Shown piece by piece: positions 1 through 6,449 of a DNA stretch of 7,552 nt. Below the pieces are notes generated by a model. It saw only the letters and a list, made by a program, of their open reading frames with translations, did no database searches and was not told where the DNA came from. Numbering within the stretch: the first letter of the stretch is position 1; every line of letters starts with the position of its first letter. The stretch lies in assembly GCA_016234975.1 (NCBI GenBank), contig JACRND010000120.1:1-7552 (forward strand), read 5' to 3'. The position numbers were made by a program, and so were the translations under genes. Source of the DNA: Nitrosarchaeum sp. Its GTDB lineage: Archaea > Thermoproteota > Nitrososphaeria > Nitrososphaerales > Nitrosopumilaceae.

Positions 1-423
1 TACAAAATGTACTTTCAAATTAACAAAGTAGAAGGCGATAAAGCTACTACAATTTTTAAGAGATATGAGTATTCCAAAGAATTTTTGCGTAGTTTGATTA
101 GACGTGGTTCATCTAGAATAAATTTCATCATAGATATCAAAACTAAAGATGGATATGTCTTTAGAATCAAAGTACTTGCTCTTACACATAGGCAACTTAA
201 CACATCTAGAAAACATGCATTACGATTGATTGCAAGAGATGTAATTAACAATACAGTACCTCAAATGACAGTTGATCAATTCGTTCAGGCTACATGTTAC
301 AGCAAGATTAATTCAGATATCATGGCTGCATTTAAGAAAGTTATCAGAGTAAGACATGTAGGTCTTGAGAAAGTTAAGCTTATCAGAACAGCAGAAAAAG
401 AAATAGCATTACTTGAAGCCTAA
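1..423 (+). CDS. rps3ae: Ribosomal protein eS1 (S3Ae family), 5'-truncated by the window edge
   Basis: This is the C-terminal part of the small-subunit ribosomal protein eS1 (archaeal/eukaryotic S3Ae), which sits on the 30S platform near the mRNA exit. The reading frame is open from base 1 (Tyr-Lys before the first Met at 7), so that Met is internal and the true start lies upstream; 140 residues are visible of a protein usually around 200. The family signature is the segment INFIIDIKTKDGYVFRIK followed by a basic stretch (LTHRQLNTSRKHALR), and a basic tail ends in KVKLIRTAEKEIALLEA. The next gene begins 24 nt after the stop, on the same strand, so co-transcription is likely. Recognition is by family pattern; the partial state is certain from the open frame. 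Confidence 0.93.
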   Translation, partial: YKMYFQINKVEGDKATTIFKRYEYSKEFLRSLIRRGSSRINFIIDIKTKDGYVFRIKVLALTHRQLNTSRKHALRLIARDVINNTVPQMTVDQFVQATCYSKINSDIMAAFKKVIRVRHVGLEKVKLIRTAEKEIALLEA

Positions 424-447
424 GCAACAATTGCATTATTACAGATA

Positions 448-876
448 ATGGTTGACAAATTAGAAGTTACAATCGATGTAATAATACATGCCACAGAAGA
501 TATTTCAAAATTCTTGAAATCTTTTGAAGAAATATTTGAGTTAAAAGAAGAAGATTTTATAGTTAATCAGACTACGGGTCATTTTGAGAATCCAATAACA
601 ATACTAAATGCCAAAATTGAAAAAAACCAAGCTCAGAAATTTATTGAGAAATTAGTAAGGTCATTATCAAATGATCAAATAAAGGAGTTGATTGAAGAGA
701 TAGAAGAAAGAACAGTAGATTCCAGATTTCACATCAGACTAGATAAACAAGAATTCGTTAAAGGAAATCTGATGTTTAAGGAAAAAGATGCAATAAAAGT
801 GAAGATTCACACTCCAATTTACAACAAAAAAGATACAGTCAAAATATTCAGTAAAATATTCCAAGTTGCCAACTAG
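448..876 (+). CDS. COG1325-type RNA-binding protein (predicted exosome-associated, dsRBD-like fold)
   Basis: A 142-residue soluble, charged protein matching the archaeal RNA_bind/COG1325 family, which comparative genomics has linked to the exosome and RNA processing. The visible pattern is an N-terminal strand (KLEVTIDVIIHATED), a helix with an acidic face, the turn GHFENPITILNAKI, a helix LSNDQIKELIEEIEERT, then a strand-rich second half with RFHIRLDKQEFVKGN and DAIKVKIHTPIY. There are no membrane segments and no catalytic motif. The ATG at 448 gives the normal family length; no Shine-Dalgarno is seen upstream. It follows the eS1 gene by 24 nt and probably shares its transcript, which fits a role near translation or RNA turnover. 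Exosome membership is a family prediction, not something this sequence proves. Confidence 0.8.
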   Translation: MVDKLEVTIDVIIHATEDISKFLKSFEEIFELKEEDFIVNQTTGHFENPITILNAKIEKNQAQKFIEKLVRSLSNDQIKELIEEIEERTVDSRFHIRLDKQEFVKGNLMFKEKDAIKVKIHTPIYNKKDTVKIFSKIFQVAN

Positions 877-877
877 A

Positions 878-884
878 TTAAATA
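878..884 (+). promoter_or_regulatory. TATA box for the predicted sRNA
   Basis: TTAAATA lies directly after the stop codon of the COG1325 gene. Its centre is 26 nt before the U/G at 907-908, where the closing stem of the predicted sRNA begins, which is the normal archaeal TATA-to-start distance. In an AT-rich genome such a match has limited weight alone; agreement with the RNA boundary is what supports it. Confidence 0.5.
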
Positions 885-906
885 GGAATGATGAAGTAAT
901 TCAATT

Positions 907-980
907 TGGGAATGAGGAGATAATAGCCGCTCCAGTCTGAGCGAAAGCTTTGAAGACGCCGCGACGAACCGACCCCATTT
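907..980 (+). ncRNA. Predicted box C/D guide sRNA with two kink-turns
   Basis: A GC-rich island (about 65% G+C over 926-976) in an AT-rich intergenic gap. Its ends pair: UGGG 907-910 with CCCA 974-977. Just inside are a C-like box AUGAGGA (912-918) and a D-like box CCGA (969-972). They can form the kink-turn core with tandem G.A pairs (G914.A972, A915.G971), and the usual U.U pair is replaced by G916-C970. In the middle, D' box CUGA (937-940) and C'-like UUGAAGA (950-956) form a second kink-turn: stem GUCU/AGAC (935-938/954-957), sheared G.A pairs, a three-U bulge (949-951), then a 2-bp stem capped by a GAAA tetraloop (943-946). The C'-to-D spacer is exactly 12 nt (957-968), typical of archaeal guides; the C-to-D' spacer is longer (18 nt). 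Predicted 2'-O-methylation sites pair with C932 and A964. Upstream TATA and downstream T-run define an independent gene. Box deviations mean motif scanners may miss it. Targets not identified. Confidence 0.6.
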
Positions 981-982
981 TT
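978..982 (+). terminator. T-run terminator of the predicted sRNA
   Basis: Five consecutive T immediately follow the closing CCCCA of the sRNA stem. Archaeal RNA polymerase terminates at short T-runs without needing a hairpin, so this position fits the 3' end of a roughly 72-74 nt RNA. Confidence 0.45.
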
Positions 983-1032
983 GAATCGATCACAAGCATC
1001 AGATATTTCCTATTCTATAATCATGGTATTAT

Positions 1033-1040
1033 TTTAAATA
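1033..1040 (+). promoter_or_regulatory. TATA box of the geranylgeranyl reductase gene
   Basis: TTTAAATA centred about 26.5 nt before the GTG at 1063 places transcription initiation at or very near the start codon, so the mRNA is predicted to be leaderless. This supports the GTG as the true start. Confidence 0.7.
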
Positions 1041-1062
1041 CGGATAAACGGCGCGTTCTTTC

Positions 1063-2520
1063 GTGTCAGATTACGACGTTATAATAGCTGGAGGAGGATT
1101 AGCAGGAACTATTGCTGCCCAGTCAGTTTCACATTATTCTAATCAAGGATTAAAGATTCTAGTAATTGACAGAAACCCATCAAACCTACCGGGAATGAAA
1201 AGTGTTGCAGGTTGGATTTGTGGAGATGCAGTTAGTAAAGAAGCTGTAGATTTCATGACAAATAGAATCAAAGTGAATTGGAGCGCACCAGAAATTGAAC
1301 ATAAAGTCAAAGGTGTAATGGCATTTTCTCCAGACAGAGAAACATCAATTCCATTTGATGGTGCAGGGTATATGCTTAACAGACAAGTTCTACCACAACG
1401 TCAAAACGAAAGAACATTAGCAATGGGGGTAGATTTTGATTTTGAAATTAATCTCACAGGATTATTGTATGACGGAAATCAAGTGGTAGGAGTTCAAGGA
1501 ATAGACTACAAAACAAAAACACCGTACAAAAGGACATCCAAAGTTGTAATTGATGCAACCGGAATGACATCCATGCTTCGAAATCAGATTTCCAATACAA
1601 CAAAGATGGAAAGAAAAGTAGATCGTAAAGATGTAGAATCAACAGGGAGACACATTATGTATTTTGATCAGGGGAAAGAAGATCTAACTGAATTCAATCC
1701 TGATTACTGTATAATTCATCTTGATCAAGATATTGCTCCAGGAGGATATGGATGGGTATTTCCAAAAGGAAAAAACAAAGTCAATATTGGCTTAGGTGTT
1801 GAGAAAACACTCCTTGAAAAACGAAATCAAAGATTAGGAAAAAATGATAATGTGTCTATGTTGATTAATCAATATGTTGAAAGAAATCGTGCAATAAAAA
1901 ATCCAAGACTTTCAGAAGATCCTCAAGATAAGAATAATGCAACAGGTAATTTCCAAGTTTCAGTAAGAAGACAAAATGATTGTATGGTTGCAAATGGATT
2001 TGTTCTGGTCGGTGATTCTGCATGGATGCCAAAACCACTTGATGCGGGCGGTATTGGTCCTGCACTAGTTGCTGGAACTATTGTTGGAAAATGTGTAGTA
2101 GAATCAATTCAATCAGGTGATGTTACTGAGAAGGGATTATGGAAATATAATAAAGAATTCATAAACGAATACGGTTACAAAACAGCAGGGCTAGAAATTT
2201 TCAGAAGACTAATTCAAACACTTACAAACGAGCAAATTAGTTATGGAATGAAACATTTTTTGGGCAATATGGATGTGGAGGCTATTTCAAAAGGAGAGCA
2301 TCCAGATTTTTCTAATGTTACAAAATTAGGAATGATGATTAGAGGTGCTCTTAACAAAAAACTTGCTGATGGTTTGCGTTTTACTACACAACAAAACAGG
2401 CTATTGACAAAACATTATTACGATTATCCTGATTCCCCAGATGGATTTGATGACTGGAGTAAAAAACTACATCAGATTCTTGATGAGTCTAATGCTAAAT
2501 TATCTCAATATCAAAACTAA
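1063..2520 (+). CDS. Geranylgeranyl reductase family FAD-dependent oxidoreductase
   Basis: A 485-residue flavoprotein of the geranylgeranyl reductase (GGR) family, whose archaeal members saturate the isoprenoid chains of membrane lipids or isoprenoid quinones. Visible features are the N-terminal FAD-binding GGGLAG (residues 10-15) with the acidic end of strand 2 at D36, the family CGDA motif at C53 and the VVIDATG segment. The substrate-pocket motif YxWxFPx8GxG starts at Y229 (W231, F233), and the second FAD motif GDS (317-319) precedes a glycine-rich DAGGIGPALVAG segment. The GTG start has a TATA box at leaderless distance and begins the Rossmann strand at residue 4, leaving no room for a signal peptide. 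It is somewhat longer than many archaeal GGRs (about 400-460). The exact substrate (phospholipid, quinone side chain or free diphosphate) cannot be told from sequence. Its neighbours do not belong to lipid synthesis. Confidence 0.85.
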   Translation: MSDYDVIIAGGGLAGTIAAQSVSHYSNQGLKILVIDRNPSNLPGMKSVAGWICGDAVSKEAVDFMTNRIKVNWSAPEIEHKVKGVMAFSPDRETSIPFDGAGYMLNRQVLPQRQNERTLAMGVDFDFEINLTGLLYDGNQVVGVQGIDYKTKTPYKRTSKVVIDATGMTSMLRNQISNTTKMERKVDRKDVESTGRHIMYFDQGKEDLTEFNPDYCIIHLDQDIAPGGYGWVFPKGKNKVNIGLGVEKTLLEKRNQRLGKNDNVSMLINQYVERNRAIKNPRLSEDPQDKNNATGNFQVSVRRQNDCMVANGFVLVGDSAWMPKPLDAGGIGPALVAGTIVGKCVVESIQSGDVTEKGLWKYNKEFINEYGYKTAGLEIFRRLIQTLTNEQISYGMKHFLGNMDVEAISKGEHPDFSNVTKLGMMIRGALNKKLADGLRFTTQQNRLLTKHYYDYPDSPDGFDDWSKKLHQILDESNAKLSQYQN

Positions 2521-2522
2521 GC

Positions 2523-2530
2523 TTTATTTG
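2523..2530 (+). promoter_or_regulatory. Weak candidate TATA box for the MoxR-VWA unit
   Basis: TTTATTTG lies 2 nt past the reductase stop codon. Its centre is about 30 nt before the ATG at 2557, predicting a start near 2552 and a leader of only a few bases. The match is imperfect and the gap to the previous gene is just 36 nt, so read-through from the reductase gene is possible. Confidence 0.35.
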
Positions 2531-2556
2531 TAAACTGGGATCTTAAAAAATATCAA

Positions 2557-3354
2557 ATGTTAAAAGAAGTATCATATTTAGATTGGAATAATTCCATTTA
2601 CATTTTAAACAAAGCACATCAAGCGGATCTATTTGTATTGATAATTGGTCCAAAGGGTACTGGAAAAACATCTCTAGTCAGAGATTTTGCAAAGAGTAAA
2701 AACATGAAATTGGAATCAATAAATTTTAGCCTCAGAACACGAGAGAGTCATCTTATTGGAACAAAAACCTTAACGAATGGAACAGTGAGTTTTGATGAAG
2801 GTCTCCTGATTAAATCGATGAAAGAAGGTAGTATGTTGTATCTAGATGAAATAAATTCTGCCGAAGCTGATGTCTTACTCCGATTAGATGAAGCACTAGA
2901 TGACAGACGACAAATTATTCTAAAAGAATCTACAGGAGAAGTTGTAAAAGCAAAAGAAGGATGGTTTGTAATTGCGACAATTAATCCACTTACACATAGT
3001 GGAACCAAAGAATTGCCACCACAATTACTCAGTAGATTTCCAGTTAGAATTAGTCTAGAATATCCACCTGAGGATATAGAATTAGAAATTGTTAAGAAAC
3101 ATGTTTCTGGAAATTATGATTCTGAGATTGTTCAGGCAATTAAACTTGCAAATATACTAAGACAGGCAGCTGCCGTTGAAGAATTATTTTATTCTCCAAG
3201 TTTAAGGGAAACAATAGCATTTGGAAAATTATTAGAGGGTGGAATGTCTCCCAAAGAATCAGCAAAAATTGTTTTTGGTAATGTGTATACACAATGGGGA
3301 AATATAGAATATCAAAAAGTAAATGACATCATTACCTCAATGTTTGGTAATTAG
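2557..3354 (+). CDS. MoxR-type AAA+ ATPase (CbbQ/NorQ-like)
   Basis: A 265-residue AAA+ ATPase of the MoxR group. It has Walker A GPKGTGKT (residues 31-38), Walker B LYLDEI (94-99, catalytic E98), sensor-1 Asn in ATINP (N143) and an arginine-finger-like LLSRF (R160). The compact size with almost nothing before the Walker A strand resembles the CbbQ/NirQ/NorQ/GvpN branch. These ATPases act with a VWA partner to remodel or activate metal-containing enzymes, and the partner gene here starts at the very next base after the stop. That zero-base junction implies co-transcription and probably coupled translation. CbbQ acts on Rubisco and NorQ on nitric oxide reductase, but no such client gene lies in this window. 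The cytoplasmic location is inferred from the absence of a signal or membrane segment. ATPase identity is firm; the client is unknown. Confidence 0.88.
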   Translation: MLKEVSYLDWNNSIYILNKAHQADLFVLIIGPKGTGKTSLVRDFAKSKNMKLESINFSLRTRESHLIGTKTLTNGTVSFDEGLLIKSMKEGSMLYLDEINSAEADVLLRLDEALDDRRQIILKESTGEVVKAKEGWFVIATINPLTHSGTKELPPQLLSRFPVRISLEYPPEDIELEIVKKHVSGNYDSEIVQAIKLANILRQAAAVEELFYSPSLRETIAFGKLLEGGMSPKESAKIVFGNVYTQWGNIEYQKVNDIITSMFGN

Positions 3355-4917
3355 ATGCAATCATTACAATTACAAAATGAATCATTAGTTGAGATTGCCA
3401 CGTTCTTAGTCAGAAGATGGTCTGAAAGAGAAAATGTCACAATTGAATTTTCAGACAAAATAGAAACAAAAACTAGATTAAAAGAAAATAGAGTCATCTT
3501 AACACCAATCGAAAAAAGAATAGGAGATGATTTTCAAAGATACAGGCAATTTAGAACCTCATTATGGTATGAAGCCATGAGAATAAAATTTTGTAAAAAA
3601 ATTCTTAGTAATGACCATGCATTTGGATTTATTCTAAACACTATGGAAACTCGTAGGGTGGAACAATTAGGTAGAAAGCTTTGGAAAGGCATGGATGAAG
3701 AGATCATCTTCAATTATGCATACATGCTCGTATCTAGACCACAATTACATACAGTTTATGGAAAAGCACGAATTGTGGAAGCATTTTACCAATATTTTAT
3801 GTTTGGAGCGTTAAAGGGTGAAATACAATCCAGTCATTTTGAAAGAATAAAAAAAGCAGCAGTATTTGCTAAAAAAATTGTAGATGAAGCTATAGAGAAA
3901 GAATACGATACAGAATGGTTGGAAAAAAATGTGACTGAAATTATTAAAATTTTGGATATAGATTCATTGCTTACAATTCCTATTTCGTTACCATTTATGA
4001 AAGCAGGTATGACTGTTTCAGAAGAAGAGTTATTGAAATTCCTGACAGTGGTTTCAAAAAATAAAGAAGGGGATTTTGGAAAAATTGATCCAAAGGATGC
4101 ATTAAACGGAGACAAAATCTATGATGAATACAAAGTATTACTAGATGAAAATAAAAAAAATGACAATAAAGGACTGACTTCTGAATTAATAGGAGTTCAA
4201 ATTCCAAATGCAATTAATATTGATGAGACAATAATTTATGACATAAATTTGATAAGCAATCTAAAAACGAAATTTAGAGAATTAAAATCAGGATGGAAAG
4301 AGCAACATCTTAGTAGTGGAGATGAGTTTGATGAAGAAAATTACATTGAAGGAAACGATCCATTTTTTACAGATGTTAAAAAATCAATCAAAACGAGAAT
4401 AGTTATTTTATTAGATCATTCATCAAGTATTGCATCAGATGCATTAGAATACAAAAAAGCAACACTGGCGCTTTGTGAGGTATTAGCATATCTGAAAGTA
4501 AAATTTGCAGTTTATGCATTTAATACAGATAATAGATCTGTTGTGTGTTGGTTGATAAAGCCAGACAATATGAAATGGAATAGTATTTCAGCCAAAAGAT
4601 TAGCACAAATTGTTGCAAATGGATCTACTCCATTAGCAGAAGTATATGACAAAATGTTTCCCACATTACAATCAAAAAGACCAGATATCTTTTTGACGCT
4701 AACTGACGGAGAACCATCAGATCCAGATGCAGTTCGTATAATGATCAAGTCATTGAAAAATCTTGGAATCAAGATGGTAGCCCTAGGTTTAGGATCAAAC
4801 ACAGTTAGAGCCACCATGATTGCAAATAATTTAAGACATTTAGGATATGAGAAGACTTTGGCAGTAAGCAGATTAAACGATATTCCAAGTAAAGTGATCA
4901 GAATTTTAGAATCATGA
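3355..4917 (+). CDS. VWA-domain (MIDAS) protein, CbbO/NorD-like partner of the MoxR ATPase
   Basis: A 520-residue soluble protein with a C-terminal von Willebrand factor A domain (about residues 345-520). The metal-ion-dependent adhesion site is complete: DxSxS at D354-S356-S358, Thr in STPL at T425 and Asp in LTDGE at D451. The N-terminal 340 residues are helical and charged and I recognise no domain there; an acidic linker (DEFDEENYIEGNDPF) leads into the VWA domain. No membrane segment or signal peptide is visible. Gene order (MoxR then VWA), the zero-base spacing after the TAG at 3352-3354 and the C-terminal placement of VWA match the CbbO/NorD arrangement, in which the MIDAS contacts an acidic residue of the client and the ATPase ring drives remodelling. 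That mechanism is known for characterised relatives and inferred here. The ATG at 3355 is the only sensible start. Confidence 0.83.
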   Translation: MQSLQLQNESLVEIATFLVRRWSERENVTIEFSDKIETKTRLKENRVILTPIEKRIGDDFQRYRQFRTSLWYEAMRIKFCKKILSNDHAFGFILNTMETRRVEQLGRKLWKGMDEEIIFNYAYMLVSRPQLHTVYGKARIVEAFYQYFMFGALKGEIQSSHFERIKKAAVFAKKIVDEAIEKEYDTEWLEKNVTEIIKILDIDSLLTIPISLPFMKAGMTVSEEELLKFLTVVSKNKEGDFGKIDPKDALNGDKIYDEYKVLLDENKKNDNKGLTSELIGVQIPNAINIDETIIYDINLISNLKTKFRELKSGWKEQHLSSGDEFDEENYIEGNDPFFTDVKKSIKTRIVILLDHSSSIASDALEYKKATLALCEVLAYLKVKFAVYAFNTDNRSVVCWLIKPDNMKWNSISAKRLAQIVANGSTPLAEVYDKMFPTLQSKRPDIFLTLTDGEPSDPDAVRIMIKSLKNLGIKMVALGLGSNTVRATMIANNLRHLGYEKTLAVSRLNDIPSKVIRILES

Positions 4918-4942
4918 AATTTGTGTAATAACACTTGAATTT
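4917..4942 (+). repeat. Imperfect inverted repeat (hairpin) at the end of the VWA gene
   Basis: Starting at the last base of the stop codon, AAATTT (4917-4922) pairs with GAATTT (4937-4942, one G.U) and GTGT (4923-4926) with ACAC (4931-4934). The loop is AATA, with two bulged T at 4935-4936. The 10-bp, mostly A/T stem would be weak as RNA. It could mark a 3' end or processing site of the MoxR-VWA transcript, or be chance in AT-rich sequence. No long T-run follows. Confidence 0.3.
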
Positions 4943-4965
4943 AACATAAAAACAAGATCAAAAAC

Positions 4966-4973
4966 TTCTAAAT
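4966..4973 (+). promoter_or_regulatory. Candidate TATA box of the rhodanese-MBL gene
   Basis: TTCTAAAT is centred about 27 nt before the ATG at 4997, giving a predicted leaderless transcript. The box is less canonical than those at 1033 and 6941, but the spacing is the same, and the 79-nt gap after the VWA gene leaves room for an independent promoter. Confidence 0.45.
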
Positions 4974-4996
4974 TTGGTAACAAAATACATCAAAGT

Positions 4997-6400
4997 ATGA
5001 CCAATATCGAGATGACAACGGAGGAGATCTATGAAAATATTCAGAATAAAGTACCGTTATTAATTTTAGATCTAAGATCACCGGAGAACTATATGGTAGG
5101 GCATATCGAAGGATCTGCAAATGCCAAATGTACCAATATGCAACAAAAACAGGCAATTATGTCAAGACTTCCAAAGGATCAAAAAATAATTCTTATTGAT
5201 GATGACGGAAATGAAGCATCACAAAATGCCAACATGTTAGCAAGATTTGGTTTTGATGCACATTATCTCAAAAATGGAATAAAAAGTTGGAATAAAACAC
5301 TAGTAAAAAGCAAACAAGATACTATAATTTCAAATGAAAAATTATGGAATTCTTTAAAGAGTGACAAAGATGTATTTTTACTAGATGTTAGAGAACCGAT
5401 GGAGTTTGCAGAATTTAAAATTCCAGGAGCTGTAAATGTTCCATTATCAGAGTTATTCACATCAAGTGTAGGAGAAAGAATTCCAAAAGATAAGAAGATA
5501 GTAACTATATGTTCTCATGGAAATAGATCAATGGTGGCTACCTTTGCACTTGCACAGAAGGGAATTGAGTCTACATCTTTGGAAGGAGGAATGTCTAAGT
5601 GGAATCAGGTTCTTAATGCAAATACAGCAATTAAAAATGCAGATTTAACAATTATTCAAGTTGAAAAAGTTGGAAAAGGATGTTTATCACATATTGTTGG
5701 ATCTGATGGTCAAGCACTAGTAATTGATCCAAATTATCCGCCCTCAAAATACATTGAATTTGCAGAAAAAGAAGGATTAAAGATTATCAAAGTCATAGAT
5801 ACACATCAACATGCAGATCATGTCTCAGCAGCTAGAGAATTGGCAAAAATTACAAAAGCTGAATTGTATTTTAGTGCAAAAGAAGAATATGAAATTGAAC
5901 ACAAAAAAGTAGACGAGGGAGATATAATTCCTGTTGGGAGAAAACAGGTGCAAGTGATACACACTCCTGGGCATACTGCAGGAAGCATGACATTCGTAGT
6001 TGATGATAAATATGCATTTACGGGTGATACGTTATTTGTAGAATCTGTTGGAAGACCAGATCTTCGAGATAAGGCAGAAGAATTTGCAAAGGATTTGCAT
6101 GATACTATTCATAAAAAATTATTAAAACTTGGATCAAATACAATGATATTTCCAACTCATCATGGTGAAGGAATAAAACCAACTGAAAATGGAATATTTT
6201 ACACCACACCAGAAATGGCCAAAAAATTGACATTAGTAGATTTGAGCAAAGAAGAATTTGTAAACAAAGTTGTTAGTATGACTACTCCTAGACCAATGAA
6301 TTATTCAATTGTAATCAAAGTAAATAAAGGATCAATTTCAATTATTGAAGAACAAGTACCAGATTTGGAGATGGGGCCAAACAGATGCAGCATACAATAA
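4997..6400 (+). CDS. Rhodanese-rhodanese-metallo-beta-lactamase fusion (persulfide dioxygenase/ETHE1-like)
   Basis: A 467-residue cytoplasmic protein with three domains. Rhodanese 1 (about 1-104) keeps the fold motifs (LDLRSPENYMVGHIEGS), but its catalytic Cys position is Asp68 and the loop Arg is Glu73 (IDDDGNEAS), so it should be inactive. Rhodanese 2 (about 110-206) has an intact loop CSHGNRS with Cys172. The MBL domain (about 215-467) has HxHxDH (H270, H272, D274, H275), HTPGHT (H326), TGDTLF (D344) and PTHHGEG (H388/H389), plus the ETHE1-like SVGRPDLRD loop. Characterised relatives oxidise glutathione or CoA persulfide to sulfite, with the rhodanese moving sulfane sulfur to or from thiosulfate; this role is inferred here. 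The ATG at 4997 has a TATA-like box at leaderless distance; the in-frame ATG at 5012 is an alternative. A glyoxalase-II-type thioesterase is the main alternative for the MBL domain. Confidence 0.85.
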   Translation: MTNIEMTTEEIYENIQNKVPLLILDLRSPENYMVGHIEGSANAKCTNMQQKQAIMSRLPKDQKIILIDDDGNEASQNANMLARFGFDAHYLKNGIKSWNKTLVKSKQDTIISNEKLWNSLKSDKDVFLLDVREPMEFAEFKIPGAVNVPLSELFTSSVGERIPKDKKIVTICSHGNRSMVATFALAQKGIESTSLEGGMSKWNQVLNANTAIKNADLTIIQVEKVGKGCLSHIVGSDGQALVIDPNYPPSKYIEFAEKEGLKIIKVIDTHQHADHVSAARELAKITKAELYFSAKEEYEIEHKKVDEGDIIPVGRKQVQVIHTPGHTAGSMTFVVDDKYAFTGDTLFVESVGRPDLRDKAEEFAKDLHDTIHKKLLKLGSNTMIFPTHHGEGIKPTENGIFYTTPEMAKKLTLVDLSKEEFVNKVVSMTTPRPMNYSIVIKVNKGSISIIEEQVPDLEMGPNRCSIQ

Positions 6401-6416
6401 TCTTAAAAATCAATTT

Positions 6417-6425
6417 TTTAAAATA
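6417..6425 (+). promoter_or_regulatory. TATA box of the ASCH gene
   Basis: TTTAAAATA is centred at 6421, so transcription should start around 6447-6448, a few bases before the TTG at 6450. It lies downstream of the Met codon at 6345, which argues against that upstream start for the ASCH protein. Confidence 0.6.
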
Positions 6426-6449
6426 TTCGAAAATACTAGAGGAATTGAT

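Noticed and set aside
888..894. A perfect C box (AUGAUGA) that could start a longer C/D RNA ending at CUGA 937-940.
   Set aside because: The 42-nt distance is too long for one guide, the flanks do not pair, and it would lie only 3 bases after the TATA box that fits the shorter RNA.
915..976. A tRNA-like D-arm (GCTCAGACTGGAGC) on the minus strand.
   Set aside because: No acceptor stem, anticodon stem or T-arm can be placed around it, either in normal or permuted order; it is the complement of the C/D RNA guide region.
907..995. H/ACA guide RNA, because of the kink-turn and an ACA at 992-994.
   Set aside because: No pseudouridylation pocket with the usual lower and upper stems can be drawn, the ACA lies 6 nt or more past any stem, and the C/D reading explains more bases.
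3834..4213. Two minus-strand open frames inside the VWA gene, plus similar ones inside the other genes.
   Set aside because: Low-complexity shadows of the real coding strand, with no recognisable domains or start signals.
4512..4934. A 140-codon open frame on the minus strand across the VWA domain.
   Set aside because: It is antisense to a domain with a complete MIDAS motif, shows no family signal and has no promoter placed for it.
5020..5033. GGAGGAG followed by ATG at 5031, a perfect-looking Shine-Dalgarno and start.
   Set aside because: The ATG is out of frame with the rhodanese-MBL protein and its frame stops after about 10 codons; the purines encode Glu-Glu in the real frame.
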